DNA from: Bryoerythrophyllum caledonicum
Taxonomy: Eukaryota; Streptophyta; Bryopsida; Pottiales; Pottiaceae
NCBI GenBank assembly: GCA_963971425.1
Contig: OZ020523.1
Coordinates: 13,450,867 to 13,514,866, forward strand
Reading direction: 5' to 3'
Length of the DNA stretch: 64,000 bases
The position numbers and the translations under genes are program-made. Under the pieces are notes generated by a model, which was not told the origin of the DNA, did not search any database, and worked only from the letters and a program-made list of their open reading frames with translations. Within the stretch, counting starts at the first letter, position 1; each line of letters begins with the position of its first letter. This document shows, one piece after another, positions 34,562-47,545 of this stretch.

Positions 34562-37392
34562 CTACGACTCGGACCCGGCAAGTGCTTCCAAAGAGGCCTT
34601 GATAATCGCTACTTGCCCCTTCGGAATTTTTGTAGTTGAATCTTGCACATGACCTCCATCCCTCTTTGAAGACCTAGGTTTCCATGCTGTCAAGATTGAA
34701 TCGGTACTCTCCCACGTTATGGCTATCCCCTTTTCAATTGTCCAACGAAGGTTGCTATCAGTATCCCAATCTTTGTAGAACTTCACAACATCCCGATCGC
34801 TCGATATAGGGCGGTAGAATTGGATACGCACCGTGTTTGGCATATCCGGATTAGAATTAGGATCTGAAACTGCTTGAGCAATCCAAAATGGGCGCTCGTC
34901 CCCATCACAAGGCCGCAATGCAACAAAATAGCCAGCAAAAAGATCACGGCCAACTCTAAAAGAAGGAGGTGGACGATCGCGTCTCTGGCCAACAAAATGC
35001 TCATCTTCACGGTACTCCTCGCGAACCTCACCCTCCGCTGAGAACTCATCTTCAATGGCATAGGCAATTTGCGTCGTTGGCCAAAAGCCGTCTTCCAATG
35101 ATATTGGTGTATCCATTGGAAGTGTCAGAGCATCTCTAACATCGCGCCAATAATACGATAGCGGCTCAAAACGCGAACGGGCTTCAACAGACTCCCGCGA
35201 TGATTGCTCCCAGTGATCGATGAATCCTGAGAGTCCCTTCACTACTTCATAGAGATGCCGCATCGTAGAAGGCTTCAATGCATCAGGTTCTCCGCGAGGC
35301 CATAAAGACCTCCCTTCAAAATCCTCCTTCCACAATTTCATGCCACTACCTTCTCCTCCCTTAGGAAGCCAATCCTCATCATGGCAAAGGATTTTATACT
35401 TCATTACCGGACAACCACTTGAGTCCACATAAAACTTGAACTGATGAGCCTTCGTATGACCCTGCAAAGCTTCATCACCGTCCGCAATCATATCCCCAAT
35501 GAACTTCTTAAAGTCAGGAACCTCTTGAATGAGATGCGGGATTGTGGGAACACTCTCATTTTTCACGAACGACCTCATGAGCAAAGGAATGGTTGGAAAA
35601 CTCTCCTTCCTCAGTGTCATACTCCAACGTCCAAATAATGCATCTATATCATGATGTGTATGACCAACTAGCATAAAATTAACATATACCTCGCGGAAGA
35701 TGCGTTTTGCAACAAGAAGAGACCAAAAACAGAAAACAAATCTATTTTTGTTATCACCAACTGCATTATCCATTTGCACGTTCAATATTGGTGGCAAAGG
35801 CCTCCCAGGAACTGGGATATCAGGAATCTACCCTAATGGATCCAAACACATCTCTGCACCCCGTAACACGGCCGCATACAATGGATGAGAGCAAGATTCA
35901 GGAAAGAGTTGCCGGGACGATGACTTCGGAGGCGCCTCCAAGTCACGCAATAGTTTTGCGAACGACCCAACCGTGTAATTGGCATCATGGGAGTATAAAT
36001 CAAGGCCGTAATGGGCGTAACGCTCGTCCACATGACCATGGGCAAGCATGCCTGTGATTGCAAGAGGCAACTTCATAAGCCCATCTAAGTGCTTTGTTTT
36101 ATGTGAAAAAACCGGGGACGCGGTCTTTGAGTGATCCATCTTATCATGCATGATGGTAAGAACCTCCTGGGGCGACGACTTTGATCGAAATCGGTTCAGG
36201 TAGTACAAGTCCCGATGTGAGAAGGCAGAATCGATGTGAACCTTCATCTTCTTTTGCCATAGCAGCGATGCTTGTGTTCCAGGTTGAGTAAGCTTCTTCT
36301 GATCCTGGTATTTGTCACACGTAGAACAACGGGCGAAGTTGTCTCCACCTCTCTTGGCATAGTACTCAGGAAAGCTCACTTGCCGAATCTTACTCAAGCT
36401 TGAGATTGAGATTGGCGGCAATCCACAATCAGCGAGATGATCATCAAGAAGCGGTATCTGATCCTTCCACTTAAAACTTGTAGGAAGGACCTTTGCCACA
36501 ACCTTCTCACCAGATGGGAGAACACGGGACTTGTGAGGCATGTGGTCCGCATGTCTATCGAGAATGGCTCCAAGAGCGGCAGTAGCCACAACCGTATGAC
36601 CTCTAGGCTTACGCAAACCGGTATTCCCATGGTGTTGAGCCGCATGACCAGCGGCAGCGTCCTTTGCATTCCGATAGAAAGTACTCGAACTTACACCCAT
36701 GATTTTCATCCAAGCATGGGCACAAACGTCCACACCCTCTAGGGTCACAACCTTCCTACCCGAAGAGTTTCTATGAAACTATCTATGAACGTCGAGTTTG
36801 ATATGATTTCTAAACTGCACAATGGTCTCACAGTACAAGCGCATCCGAAGGACTTTTATTTTATCTCTAGGATAGTGTTGTACACAGTTCTCACTGCAAC
36901 AACTATTGCTCGCAACTGCGTTAATGGAAAGAGGGGTCATGAGAAATTCAGCATTCCTGGACACTGTTGGACGTGTATTCCTTGAGGATTGTCGTAAGAA
37001 CGGGAGCTCCCACCTAGAGGTCTGTTACGCTCAACCAACCAGACATTGTAAACGTCCCTAAGGCAATGATGGAAGAGACTCACACCGTTTAAGAAGACTT
37101 GTTGAATAGGCCAGGACTTAAACGAGTACCTCCACTCATCAGGAGCTTCCTCCAGAACAAAAGTACTGGACACCTGTACTACAACATTAGAATCCCCAAG
37201 AGGACCAGAGGAACCTAGAATTGCACTGGATCGGACATTACGATCCAACCCCTCTGCAACTCGAACACCCGAACCATTGTGAAGCGAAACAGTCATCCGG
37301 ACCCAAAGACGGCGAGGAATAACATCAAACTCAGGAAGGTCAGGGTTCACGGGAGCGTCAACATGAACATCGTCGTCCTCCGAAGACGACAT
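34562..37392 (-). pseudogene. DUF7869-like gene of E2, candidate transposase, broken
   Basis: The start ATG at 37392 (MSSSEDDDVHVDAPV) follows an acceptor-like TGCAG, which suggests a 5' leader intron. After an N-terminal domain, the frame changes near 36935-36964. It continues through SNSCCSENCVQHYPRDKI, TAG 36781-36779, VVTLEGVDVCAHAWMKIMG and CSTCDKYQDQKK. HDKMDHSK follows, then TAG 35830-35828, LNVQMDNAVGDNKN, LVGHTHHDIDALFGRW, and a C-terminal domain (FAGYFVAL...PFWIAQAV). The motif order matches the copy at 1-2036. The HDKMD, QMDN and HHDID motifs could form a DDD-type site, and this is the only E2 protein that looks like a transposase apart from the separate hAT insertion. The role is inferred. 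Confidence 0.65.
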
Positions 37393-37750
37393 TCTGCATT
37401 CCAATGAGGTAAATATTTAATAACCCTGCCAAATAAGAATAGGTGAATACCTTGTAGGAATAGACATCAACGAAGAAGCATATGAAGAGGTAAAGTCTGG
37501 CGCTTGAAAATACATTTGATACAAGTGAATTGACATTAAAGAACAGGCAAATTTAGCTCGACTCGAGGTAAACTGATGTGGTATTATATGACAAGTAGAA
37601 AATTTAATGCGATTAGTTTTAATCCGAATATGAAATAATCTCACCCTCGGCAGTGACAATTTGGCCCGATCCGACCTGATTTAATGACTATAAGAGGCAA
37701 TGTAATTTTATCCCGAGTTGAGTTAAAAAGACATAGAAAATAAGGTAGAT
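37393..37750. other. Leader/intron region upstream of the DUF7869-like gene
   Basis: The stretch is AT-rich, with no coding sequence and an acceptor-like site next to the start codon at 37392. Confidence 0.4.
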
Positions 37751-38011
37751 CAGTTTAGCTCGAGTCGAGCTAAACTGTCCTTCGAAAGTAGGTAAGACAG
37801 TTTAGCTCGAGTCGAGCTAAACTGTCGAAACATTATAGTAGGACAGTTTAGCTACATACGAGCTGCACTGTCCTACAATATTGAATCGACAGTTTAGCTC
37901 GACTCGAGCTAAACTGTCTTACCTTCGATCGAAGGACAGTTTAGCTCGACTCGAGCTAAACTGACAATAATGATATTGATCGACAGTTTAGCTCGAGTCG
38001 AGCTAAACTGT
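37751..38011. repeat. Regular array of six E2 palindromes, ~47-bp period
   Basis: Copies start at 37751, 37797, ~37846 (degenerate), 37889, 37936 and 37983. Five are near-perfect 27-29 bp palindromes (CAGTTTAGCTCGA, central base, TCGAGCTAAACTG). Spacers are about 16-20 bp and different from each other. The layout looks like a CRISPR array but is in a plant element and has no cas genes. Confidence 0.9.
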
Positions 38012-38620
38012 CCTTCCGTGATTCTCGGCGCCTTTTTCGGGATTCGTATGGGGAAACTCTTCCGCCGATGAATCTGACTCTCTGTATACTACAACCCAAA
38101 TCTTTCCGTTAGTCGTCAAGAAACTCTCACTGATGCTTCAAAATCACAGTAGCAGCTGGAACCAGCGCAATAACCCTACACACTGTCACATCATAATTGC
38201 TAGAGACTGTGCACGGAGAATGCAAGAAGTATACATTGTGTACCTTATGAAGAAGACAACCGGTACGTTGTTGCCTCACCTGCTCAACCGTGCGCAACCT
38301 ATAGGTGTTGCCCTCTTCAAGCTCCGACAGTTGTACTACCTCCAAGCCTCTCCACAACAACCTTGCACAACAACCAAAGCGAGAAGGAAACAAATGAAGA
38401 AAGTTTTCGAGTATCAGCGAGGTCACTCACGGACACTCGAACGTTTCAGAATTGGCGGGAGGAAACTTCAGAATTGGCAGGTGGGGGGGGACTTTTTCAC
38501 AGCCCCTAAAAAGTGCAAATTCGAAATCTTAGCGGGAAACTGAATCAACTATTTCCCGGTTGACTAAAATAAAGAAAGGTCAATACCTCGAATATACTCG
38601 CACATGCGAGTTATATACAC
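38012..38620. other. Possible 5' exon/leader region, no gene assigned
   Basis: Open frames exist on both strands (plus 38133-38543, minus 38127-38426), but neither has recognisable features. The region may hold the first leader exon of the minus-strand DUF7869-like gene. Confidence 0.3.
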
Positions 38621-38622
38621 GG

Positions 38623-38760
38623 TTTTAGGGTAACGCTCAGGGTTTTGGATAGGTTTAGGTTTAGGGTTTAGGGATAGGGTTTAGGGTTTGGAGTTTCGGG
38701 TTTAGGGTTTGGAGTTTCGGGTTCAGGGTTTGGAATTTAGGTTCAGGTTTAGGTTTCACG
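38623..38760. repeat. Interstitial telomere-like repeats (TTTAGGG)
   Basis: About 140 bp is made of perfect and variant plant telomere units: TTTAGGG, GGTTTAGG and TTCGGGTTTAGGG. It is strongly degenerate, so it is a relict insertion or expansion rather than a chromosome end. Confidence 0.85.
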
Positions 38761-41700
38761 GTCTAGGATCCTTGGTTTAGGTGATATCTTCTGATGTCAA
38801 TTCATTTCAATATAATAATACTTTGAAGATTCATGATATTGACAATTCAACTAAGGTATAGGGAAATGTAGAGAAGATATTGAGATGATTAGAAATAGTT
38901 TTTATTACAATCCAAATAGGACTTATCAATTATGTTGAAATCAAAGACCTTAACTGACAAGTAGCATATAAAAAAACAAAAAAACATATTATATGTGCAC
39001 GTGTTTTTTTAGCCAAAACAAATGTATTCAAACATGCTTTGGACATCATTTCTTTGGGGTTTTAAAAATGTGCGTCATGTAACTATTTTGTCATCAATTT
39101 AGAATGTGCATTCTTTGGCAAGAATCCCAATGTCCCCATGGTCTGGATTTGCAATTGAAATTGGTTACTTTCCACTTAGAGGTACTCAAAGACTTGAAAT
39201 GTGCGCAAACTAATATTTCAATTAAAATATCTTATTCTTGAGTTCACATTGTATTTTCATGACTTTAGGGTGTGGCAATCTAAGCATGACATAAAAGATG
39301 GAAGATTTCTTGACCATATACAATTTATTTCATGTTTTGACGTGAAATTGAAGACTTTGTCATTTGTAAAACATAGAGAGTGGAACAATATTAAAAGATT
39401 TAAATAAGAAACGGAGAGACCTCCTCATGACAAAAAAAGGATAATCAAAATATAAAATATAACTAATACAAAGTGTATCACTTAGTGCATCAGGCATAAT
39501 TTAATGTTCGTAATGTAAGTAATTTTGAATTTATTTATACATGCAAAAATGGAATAATTAGTTTTTGAGCACGTTCTAGTGGTCGCAAATTATATTTTAA
39601 ATTCTCAAAATTTCGTAGAAGGATGATAAAAGTAATGAGGCATATTTATAAGTAATATATTTTCTCAATGAGAGGCATATTTATAAGTAATTTATTTTCT
39701 CAATGAACGTCTTCATTAAAAGTTATGCGAGCCAAAAGAGAAACTTCTCGATTGCCGGCACATCGAGCAACCTAAAAAACCTTTTGCTATGACACAGTAT
39801 GGAATGTGGTATTTTCAATACATAGAAGTAATATTAGAACAAATGATATTGTGAAAAAATATGTTATTTTTCCAGTGAAAAATAAGATTACATATTCATT
39901 CATCTATTTTTCACATTGTCACATATTATTGATTTAGGGTACCAAGAATACTTAGACTTCATATCCACTAAAAACTAGGGGATCGTCATATTTTTTTGTT
40001 TTTTAATATTACTATTGGAGATTTAGATCCACATATTATGAAAATCCTTTTAAAATTCAAAAGATTACTATTCCACTTGTGAAATACTTATCCATAAAGA
40101 GAAGTACGGTGTCGTGTAGAGAGGGGAGCGCCTTGAGAATTCGCAGGGAATCTGGCTGCGACTGGAGATTGTTTGCTCGGGAATCCAATCGTATCTTCAA
40201 ATCTTCAGGTCTTCGGTCTCTAGTCTTCAGTCTTCAGTCTTCAAACTCCTCCCCGTTGGCCTATCCTGTGGTGGCTCTAAAAGGTTAAGGGTAAAGGTGG
40301 GTGATAAGAAACCACGGCCTCGGACGGGTAAAACGGGACGGCCAGACCACAAGCTGAAACCGTCCGAAAGATTGGCTCCTAAAATTCAAACCCACGGTGA
40401 CCAGCAAACGTGCCTCACCGGTGGGAACGACATAAACACGACCATGTGGGCAATTAACCCCACTTTGCCGCAACAGAGTTTACAAGAACATAATTGAAAT
40501 ACAACTAGCCTCCAAAGTTGGCTTGGAATCACAAAAAAAGAAATCGGACCACAAGCCACAACACACTTGTCTCCATCTTCTCTTCTCTTCAAGTCAAGCC
40601 TCAAGTCTTCAATTCCTCCATCCTTCAACTCCAAAGTCTTCAAGTGTTCAAAAACACTAAGAAACTCAAAAGAAGTGTTCAAAAACACAATGGAAAAGTT
40701 TCACCAAGGCTGTAACCTTCAAACAAGTGACACCGATGACTCAAAACTTCAAATACTAAGTATAATAGCTCTCTGGAAAGCTAATTTAGACAACTAACAC
40801 TCCTCCAAATTTCAAGTCAATCTAAACTACTATCCGAAAGTTATGGACAATCAAAGTTCTGCCTACCCCTATTCATTCAGATCTCTATAACTTCTTGCTT
40901 ACAACTCCGAATTTCAATTGTGATATCTTTCTAGAAAGCTAAGACAGAGACGCACAGTCCCTCCAAATCTCAAATTAAATTGAGAACTACAGAAAAAGTT
41001 ATGGCTCCTCGAAACCTCTGCCTCTCAATGGATGGCCTCGGGTTTTCACAGAATTAAAACCTCAATAACTTTTTCTCTACAACTCCGAATTCGAAATTTA
41101 AAACGAGTATGAAAAGCTCTCGAAACAAGGAACAAGATCACAAATTTTCAAATCCATATCATTCAAGCTCAACGAGTTACACACAGTCAAAGTTCTGCTC
41201 CAAACCTTTGCTCTCTCACCCGCACACACACACACACTCATCCACTAAGGAATCTCTTTTCCCACTTTTCCACCTCTAGTGGACGTGGGCACTTCAGCCC
41301 ATGTCACCCTACCCAAAGTACCCCACAAGGTACTTCATTACTTTCTTATCCTTTCCACTTTCAACCACATAAAATCCCCTAGTCTTTTATTTATTGGAAG
41401 ACTAAAAACTTAGACCTTCCAACCAACAAGATAAGTAAAATAAAAATAAATAAATAAATAAATAACTAAATAAAAATAAAATAAAAACTTATCGTAAGAT
41501 AGCTGATGGTACGGACGTATAAAGGTGTTGATTCGCACAACCTGATCGCCAAGTCGTGGACTTGGTTGGCTGGAAATGTCGTGGTCAGTGGCCGCCGCCG
41601 GTCCGGGTTCGAACCCAATCGAGCCCGTCGAGTGGTTCGGCGGCCCACGGCTTGGCTCGCTAGTGAGGCAGGAAAAATACCAGTCAACCCGCTACCTACC

Positions 41701-41990
41701 CCCCTGAGCAGTGACAAGAACGGTGCAACACCTAAATGCTAACACCTGCCCAAATCCTCAAACCGTGGTTCTTACCACGACCAACCCCTTTTACCCCAAC
41801 TCCTTACTTATTAAAATCCACACATATAAAGACTAATACTTGTATGTACATGATGGAAGAATTTCCATCAGGACAACGGAGTTCAAAATGATTGTTTGTA
41901 GAAGTGGAAATACACATTGCACATACATCAGATTGGGTTTTAGCAGAGGTGTGCACCATCACTACATGCAGTGAACTAAAAGGAGTGTGT
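38761..41990. other. AT-rich filler of E2, probable unidentified insertions
   Basis: No gene is seen. There are repeats of GTCTTCAGTCTTCAGTCTTC near 40215-40240, two related blocks with AACTCCGAATTTCAA-like text (40860-41110), a CA run near 41224 and an AAAT/AATA microsatellite at 41440-41490. The segment 40.1-41.8 kb differs in composition from its flanks and may be one insertion. Confidence 0.35.
41570..41640 (+). repeat. tRNA-like motif, possible SINE relict
   Basis: TGGTCAGTGG resembles a pol III A box, and GGGTTCGAACCC fits a B box. They are only about 15 bases apart, too close for a tRNA or a normal SINE head, and no cloverleaf can be drawn. Low confidence. Confidence 0.2.
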
Positions 41991-42125
41991 GCACACACTT
42001 TAGCTCCACTCGTGCTAACGTGTGCCTCATCACTAGGTGCAGTGAACTAAAAAGATAATATGCACAGATTAGCTCTACTAGAGCTAAATTGTGCACCATC
42101 ACTAAATGGAGTGGATTAGAAAGCA
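41991..42125. repeat. Imperfect E2 palindromes
   Basis: CACACTTTAGCTCCACTCG followed by TGCTAACGTGTG lies at 41991-42022. A related TTAGCTCTACTAGAGCTAA lies near 42068. They resemble the copies at 34.1-34.3 kb. Confidence 0.6.
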
Positions 42126-43570
42126 AAAATGCACTATGTAGCTCCAGTATACAGAAGATGGCTTCTAGAGAAGTGGAAACTAAATAGGAATGCACACAGT
42201 AATTGTAAAATTTACAATAAGTGTAGTGACAAAACTATATTACACTAAATGCCAACTACTACACTAAATGTCAATCCTAGTAAATAGTGGAACATAAAGT
42301 TTTTTACTTGTGGACAATTACTGTAGAGAACCTTAATCATGATTTGATTACATCTTGAGCATCATAGTAAAGAAGGGTTGAGTGCATGTAGAAAAGGAAG
42401 AATTTGCAAGAAAGAGCTTGGGAATAAGCGGACGTAGGTATGGAGCAAAAGGAAAATATAAAAAATTGGACAAAGTAGAATGTAAAATATGGAGGGAAAA
42501 TGAAACTACAAGTAGAAGACTGGAAATATAAGAACATTCTTCTGGAAACGAAAATGAGAAAAAAAAGGAATATTGGAAAAGGAAAAAACTTAAACATACA
42601 ATAAATATAGGAATACAAGTAAAATACTCATTAGATATCCATCACATAATACGCATTCAATGTGCATTACATATTCAGTAAATATTAATTAAATACTCAT
42701 TAAATATTCAAATACACATTAATTTTACATTAGAAATTTATGCACTATTCATTAACTATTCATTAACAGTGCATTAAATACTCTTTAAATACTCTTTAAA
42801 TAATCATTAAATATATAAATATTAATAAACTATCATAAATATACTTTTAAAACTTCCAACATTCAATAAATAAAATTCCAATATTCTTTAATTGTGCATA
42901 AAAGTTACAGATATACCAATATACATGAATTATCCTCTAAAAAATCATTACAAAGTCATTAGTTATTGGCTAAATATTTGATTACACATTAAATATTCAT
43001 TAGATAATATTAAATAATGTAAAGAAAATGCAAGAGATGGGAATGAGAATAGTTGTGGATAAGAGGATATGAAATTGAGAAAGAAGATGAGATGAAGAAT
43101 AAATGCATGGCGACCGGTAGGCTGAAGACTTTGAGCTTATACTATTTATCAAGTATCAAAATTGTGTGCTAGGGAAGAGTTTTGATAGAGGGCTATTACG
43201 AAATGAACTGTAGTAGGTGAACAAATGAGGGATAATATTCAGGACAATGGTGGCTAAAAATAGTTGCCAACTTGTTGACAAATAGTGTACTAGAAAAAGA
43301 TAATCTCCACCGGGGCCGAGTGACCGGAATGCAAGAATAAACACGGTAAAGCCGACTCCGTGAGGCCTAGGCCAGTGTCCCGGCCCACTGGAGTGGCGGC
43401 GCCAGTTCCTCTAAATAGTAAATTTACAATAAGTACAGGGGACACCAAAAGTCCGCGAGAGCATGTGTTCAAGCATGAAATTACACGAGGGAATTAAAAG
43501 AAATCAATAAAAACCTTCCAAAAAATTAGCCTACTATGGCGTTAGTGCTGGGCGCTGGTGTTCCCTCACA
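42126..43570. other. AT-rich DNA with short ATTAAATA-type repeats
   Basis: From 42630 to 43010 the text is dominated by degenerate CATTAAATATTC units. No gene is seen. Confidence 0.45.
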
Positions 43571-46500
43571 GTGGCCAATTCGGGGACGGTGCGGGGGGAA
43601 AAGGGTGACCCCCCTCCAGGGTTGATTTTTCACAAAGTTTTAACCCGTCCATGTCCAAAAACCTTGAATTGAAACGCAAAAAAAATTGCAAGCTGTCCCA
43701 AAACCGGTAATCTCAAAACCAACCCGTCCATGGAAAGGTTAAAAAAAAAACAACCCGTCCCAAAACCGGTTCAAAAAAGAAATACCCATCCCGTATGTTT
43801 ATTAAAAAAATTATATTAAAAAAAAAACCAAAAAAAAAACACAAAAAAGGAATAGGCAGAGCCTGCAGGCGGCAGCTGCAGAGCCTAGCCGTTGCAGAGC
43901 TTGGTTTGGCCCGGCTCTGAAGCCTGGCCCGGCCAAGCTCTATAGCTCAGGTCGAGGTTGAGGCTACACAGGCTGCACAGACTGCGAGGCTGCACAGGCT
44001 GTAGAAACTACGAGGTTCAGTTTTTCGCTCATTTTTTTGGGTCCAGCTCTTGCATAGCTCAGTGGTGCGTTTTCAGCCTGGTTGTGATTTTTCGAGGTGG
44101 ACTAAAGCTTCATGACCTAGGTATGTTTGTTACTTTGATATTTCTTATTTTTTTCAAGTGATAGAGAAGTAATGTATACAAGAAATCAACATAGAGTCTA
44201 GGTTTAGGGTAAGTCACACATTTAGGGTTTTTGTATTTCATGTGTGTGGTGATTGATCTGTTTTGAATATGTATTGCAGTTATGTCTTTGCCAGTGTCTG
44301 GAGTACCCAGGCAAAGGAGAGATGCCCGACAACAGAGCATTCTCCATATGTTTAGGGCATCTTCTTCTTCTCAAACTTTGAGTGATGGGAGGAATGAAGT
44401 GCCTGAGTTGTCAGAATCTTCTATTAGGGGTTCTCCACGTGGTATTCCTGATGTTGAGGTAGAGCAAGGTGGCGTTCAAGGTCATGATCAGATCAGTGAG
44501 GACATTGAGATGGCGGAAGAGAATGAGATAGGGGAGGACAATGATTTTGATGATAGTGCACATGAGGAGGATAGTGTAGGAGTACAAGTTCCAGCTCATG
44601 GTGGTGGAGGGCGGCCTCCAAGAAAGAGGAAGTTTATGCCCGTATGGCGTCAGGGAAGGCCCTGGTTGATGCACATTGCTCTCCCTAGACAGATGCCCTA
44701 CATGAAGTGTGCAGCATGTGAAGCAGCTGGTCAAAACTCACGATGGGGGACCAGAGGAGACGGTTGTGAGTCATTGCAACTTTCAGCTGTGAAGGAGCAT
44801 GAAGGATCAACCCTTCATGCTCATGCCATGCTCGGGTGGAGACCGGTGAGAGATAACCCTGAGGCACTTGCCATGGCTAGACATGTGGTAAATGCTATTG
44901 ATGCAGAGAGTGCTAGAATTGTTTGTTGTATGAAGATTTTATACCATTTGGTAGTTAATGATAGAGCTATCAACCAGTATGAGGATATGTGTCAGATAAT
45001 TAGACACCTCAGGACTCCTGTCAATGATGAGTACGGTGCTTACACTAGTAGACAATCTGCATATGATTTTTTGTGGGCCATTTCACAGCATTTGAAGGAT
45101 GTTGATCTTTTAGAAATTAGAGATTCACCGGTGATCTCTCTTCTTGTAGATGAATCAACCGATCGTAGTCTAGAGCAGCATTTGATTGTGTATGTTTGCA
45201 ATCTATCTTGTGGTGGCTTAGGCCCTCCACGTATGCAGTATGTTGGTTTGTCTGGTGTTCCACGAGCCATAGGAGAGGTATTCTATAGGAATGTGGTGGA
45301 TTTATTGGAGGAGTTGTAGTGGCCTCTTGACAAATTAGTGGCTTTAGCTACTGATGGAGCGGCTTCTATGACTGGGGTGAGACAAGGACTAGCAGGCAGA
45401 CTTCAGGCAGATGTACCAACACTTGTTAATGTGCATTGCATTGCACATAGGTGAGTCTTTAATTTTAAGTTTTTTTTAATGAATTTCATTATTTTCTAGA
45501 ATGTAATATATTCACTAATTAATTCCCGTGTTTGTTTAGAGATGCACTGGCAGGCAGCAATGCAGCTGAGGCATCACCAGAGCTATAGGTTTTGGATGAT
45601 TTCTCCAACTTTGCATACACGTGGGTGGGCAGGTCATCATTGTGGCGGACACAGCTTGATCAGTTGATGCTGGAGTTTGCGATGGATCCATTGGTTGTTC
45701 TCCACATACATGGAGTTCGATGGTTATCCCGTGGACAAGTGATGCAACGGATTTTGGATTGTATGCCCTCGTTTCTGGAGCTTTTCCGTGAAGAAGAAGC
45801 AATGTGGTAACGTAAATTCACATCCTTTCAGTTTCAATTCCTTCTACGGTTACTTGTGGATATTCTTACTGAGTTGAATAAACTCAATAAGCTATTTCAG
45901 AGTGACCATGTGGATATTACTCAGATTGGAGGTCATTTAAACATTTGTATCACAGTATTGAGTAGACGTTTTCTAGTAGCTAGAGGTGCAGCATTTGGAA
46001 GAGGTTCAAGGGCATTGTGGCCATTTTTGGAGACATGTGCAACTTCTATGGAGATGGGGTATCCAGTTGCAGATGGTGGCCTGAGAACCTATCCAATGCA
46101 TTTGGAGAGTGTTACTGGGAGAGCCGGTACTATTGAGGAGTGCAAACTCATTGGGGCAGAGTATGTGCAGAGGGTGGTGGATGCATTGAATAACAGGTTT
46201 CCAGACTTAGGCATCTTCAATGCATGCAAGCTCTTCAGCCCCAATATCTATCCTGCAAATGATGATGAGAGGACTCGTATTACTGAAGAGTGGTTGGAGA
46301 GGTTGTTTGTGAAGTTCCAGAGTTCTGAAGAAGAACAAGATCGGTGTCGAGGTGAGTGCTTGGAGATGGTAGAGACCATGAGAGAGATGATCCCAAATAA
46401 GTCTTTATTTGAAGCATGGGAGTTTGCAGGTACAACTCCAGAGTGGTCCATCAATTAATTTTGTTTGAGTAACTTGTGGAGGAGAGTTATGGTGATTCTT

Positions 46501-46950
46501 GTGAGCACTGCAATATGTGAGAGGGGTTTTTCCAAACAAAACCTGATCAAGAGTCATCTCCATACTAGGTTGAAGTTGGAGGCTTTAGATGCTTTGATGT
46601 TCATTTCATGTGCAAATATTCCAGTTGAAAACATCAATTGGAATGCAGTGATGCTTGACTGGAGAAATATGAAGGATAGTAGAATTCATCCACTTGTTTG
46701 AATGGTAAGTTCTTTTTTTTTTTGTAAAAATTGAACATGTTTATATTAACTAAATTTTTATACAATTGCTTAGTTTACCTTCAATTTAAATCTTTGACAT
46801 TGTGTTCTAAATATTGTGGTTGATGAATCAATGTGTGCAGGTGAATCCAGCCTTTTGAAGATTGGTATTTTGATTTGGTATTAGTGGTTTGACTCCATTA
46901 TGTTTACATTCACATGTCATATATGACATAATGTAATTGATATTTGCATC
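43571..46950 (+). mobile_element. hAT transposon copy inserted in E2, limits approximate
   Basis: A hAT-type transposase pseudogene occupies 44282-46701. A possible left end is CAGTGGCCAATTCGGGG at about 43576, since hAT ends often start CAG. I found no matching right end or 8-bp duplication. Upstream are degenerate CAACCCGTCC repeats and CTGCACAGGCTG repeats (43.6-44.0 kb). Confidence 0.5.
44282..46701 (+). pseudogene. hAT-family transposase, four in-frame stops
   Basis: The start ATG at 44282 follows an acceptor-like TTGCAG. An acidic N-terminus precedes a zinc-finger-like block (YMKCAACEAAGQNSRW ... EGSTLHAHA). The RNase H core follows, with LLVDESTDRS, LATDGAASM and VHCIAHR. An intron runs 45452-45540, then RWLSRGQ and the hAT dimerisation region near the C-terminus (ICERGFSKQN, KLEALDALMFIS). 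The frame is interrupted by TAG 45317-45319, TAG 45586-45588, TAA 45808-45810 and TAA 46456-46458. The layout is that of the ZNF862/KIAA1586-like hAT lineage. The copy is inactive as written. Confidence 0.8.
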
Positions 46951-47545
46951 ATTCATTTTTTTGGCTCTGGAATGATTTTAGTGTTTGGCTCCAAAATTGT
47001 AGTGTTAATGGCTCCGGAAAAATGTGTTGGAAATTTATGAGTACACAAACACTACAGGCGCGTAATATCTTGAACTTATTCTGGTAAAATTAAATTGGCT
47101 TCTTAAAAGTCCGGGTATCAGTAACGAAGGTTTAGGATTTGTGGAGCAATTGGCATAATACCCGGGAGTTATACCCCAATATCGCGAAGGGTATCCCGAG
47201 GGTATCTTGGGACCACCAAACGGCCACAGGGTTTCGACCCTCACGGCTTTAGGTGGCCAAGAAACTTCCCCACGAAGTCGTGGCGCGAGCCATTTTTCTA
47301 GTCTTTTCGTTGCAGTCCAGGTTTTCCGTGTACTTCCAGGCGTTGATGTTATGTGAGTTTTGTGAGTTGATGCGTTAGTTTGTGTTAGTTTCGTTATCTA
47401 CAGGGATTGTTATGTTTTTACACTGTAGCGCTGTATATAGGTTCCGCGTGCAATTTCTGGAGTCTAGGGTTTCCTACGCATAGGGTTTGTAGGATGTGCG
47501 ATTTGTTGTTGTTGTGTGACTTCGTGTACACTGTAGCGCCAGAGA
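46951..47545. other. E2 DNA upstream of the ParB-HAD gene, no gene seen
   Basis: This is mixed sequence between the hAT pseudogene and the GTGAGTTT repeat. It may include the promoter of the ParB-HAD gene. Confidence 0.35.

Noticed and set aside
37751-38011. CRISPR array
   Set aside because: The repeats are regular, with different spacers, but they are full palindromes with no leader or cas genes, in intron-bearing plant DNA. The same palindromes also occur singly in introns.
41570-41640. tRNA gene (plus strand)
   Set aside because: The A-like and B-like boxes are too close and no cloverleaf forms. It was kept only as a low-confidence SINE-like relict.
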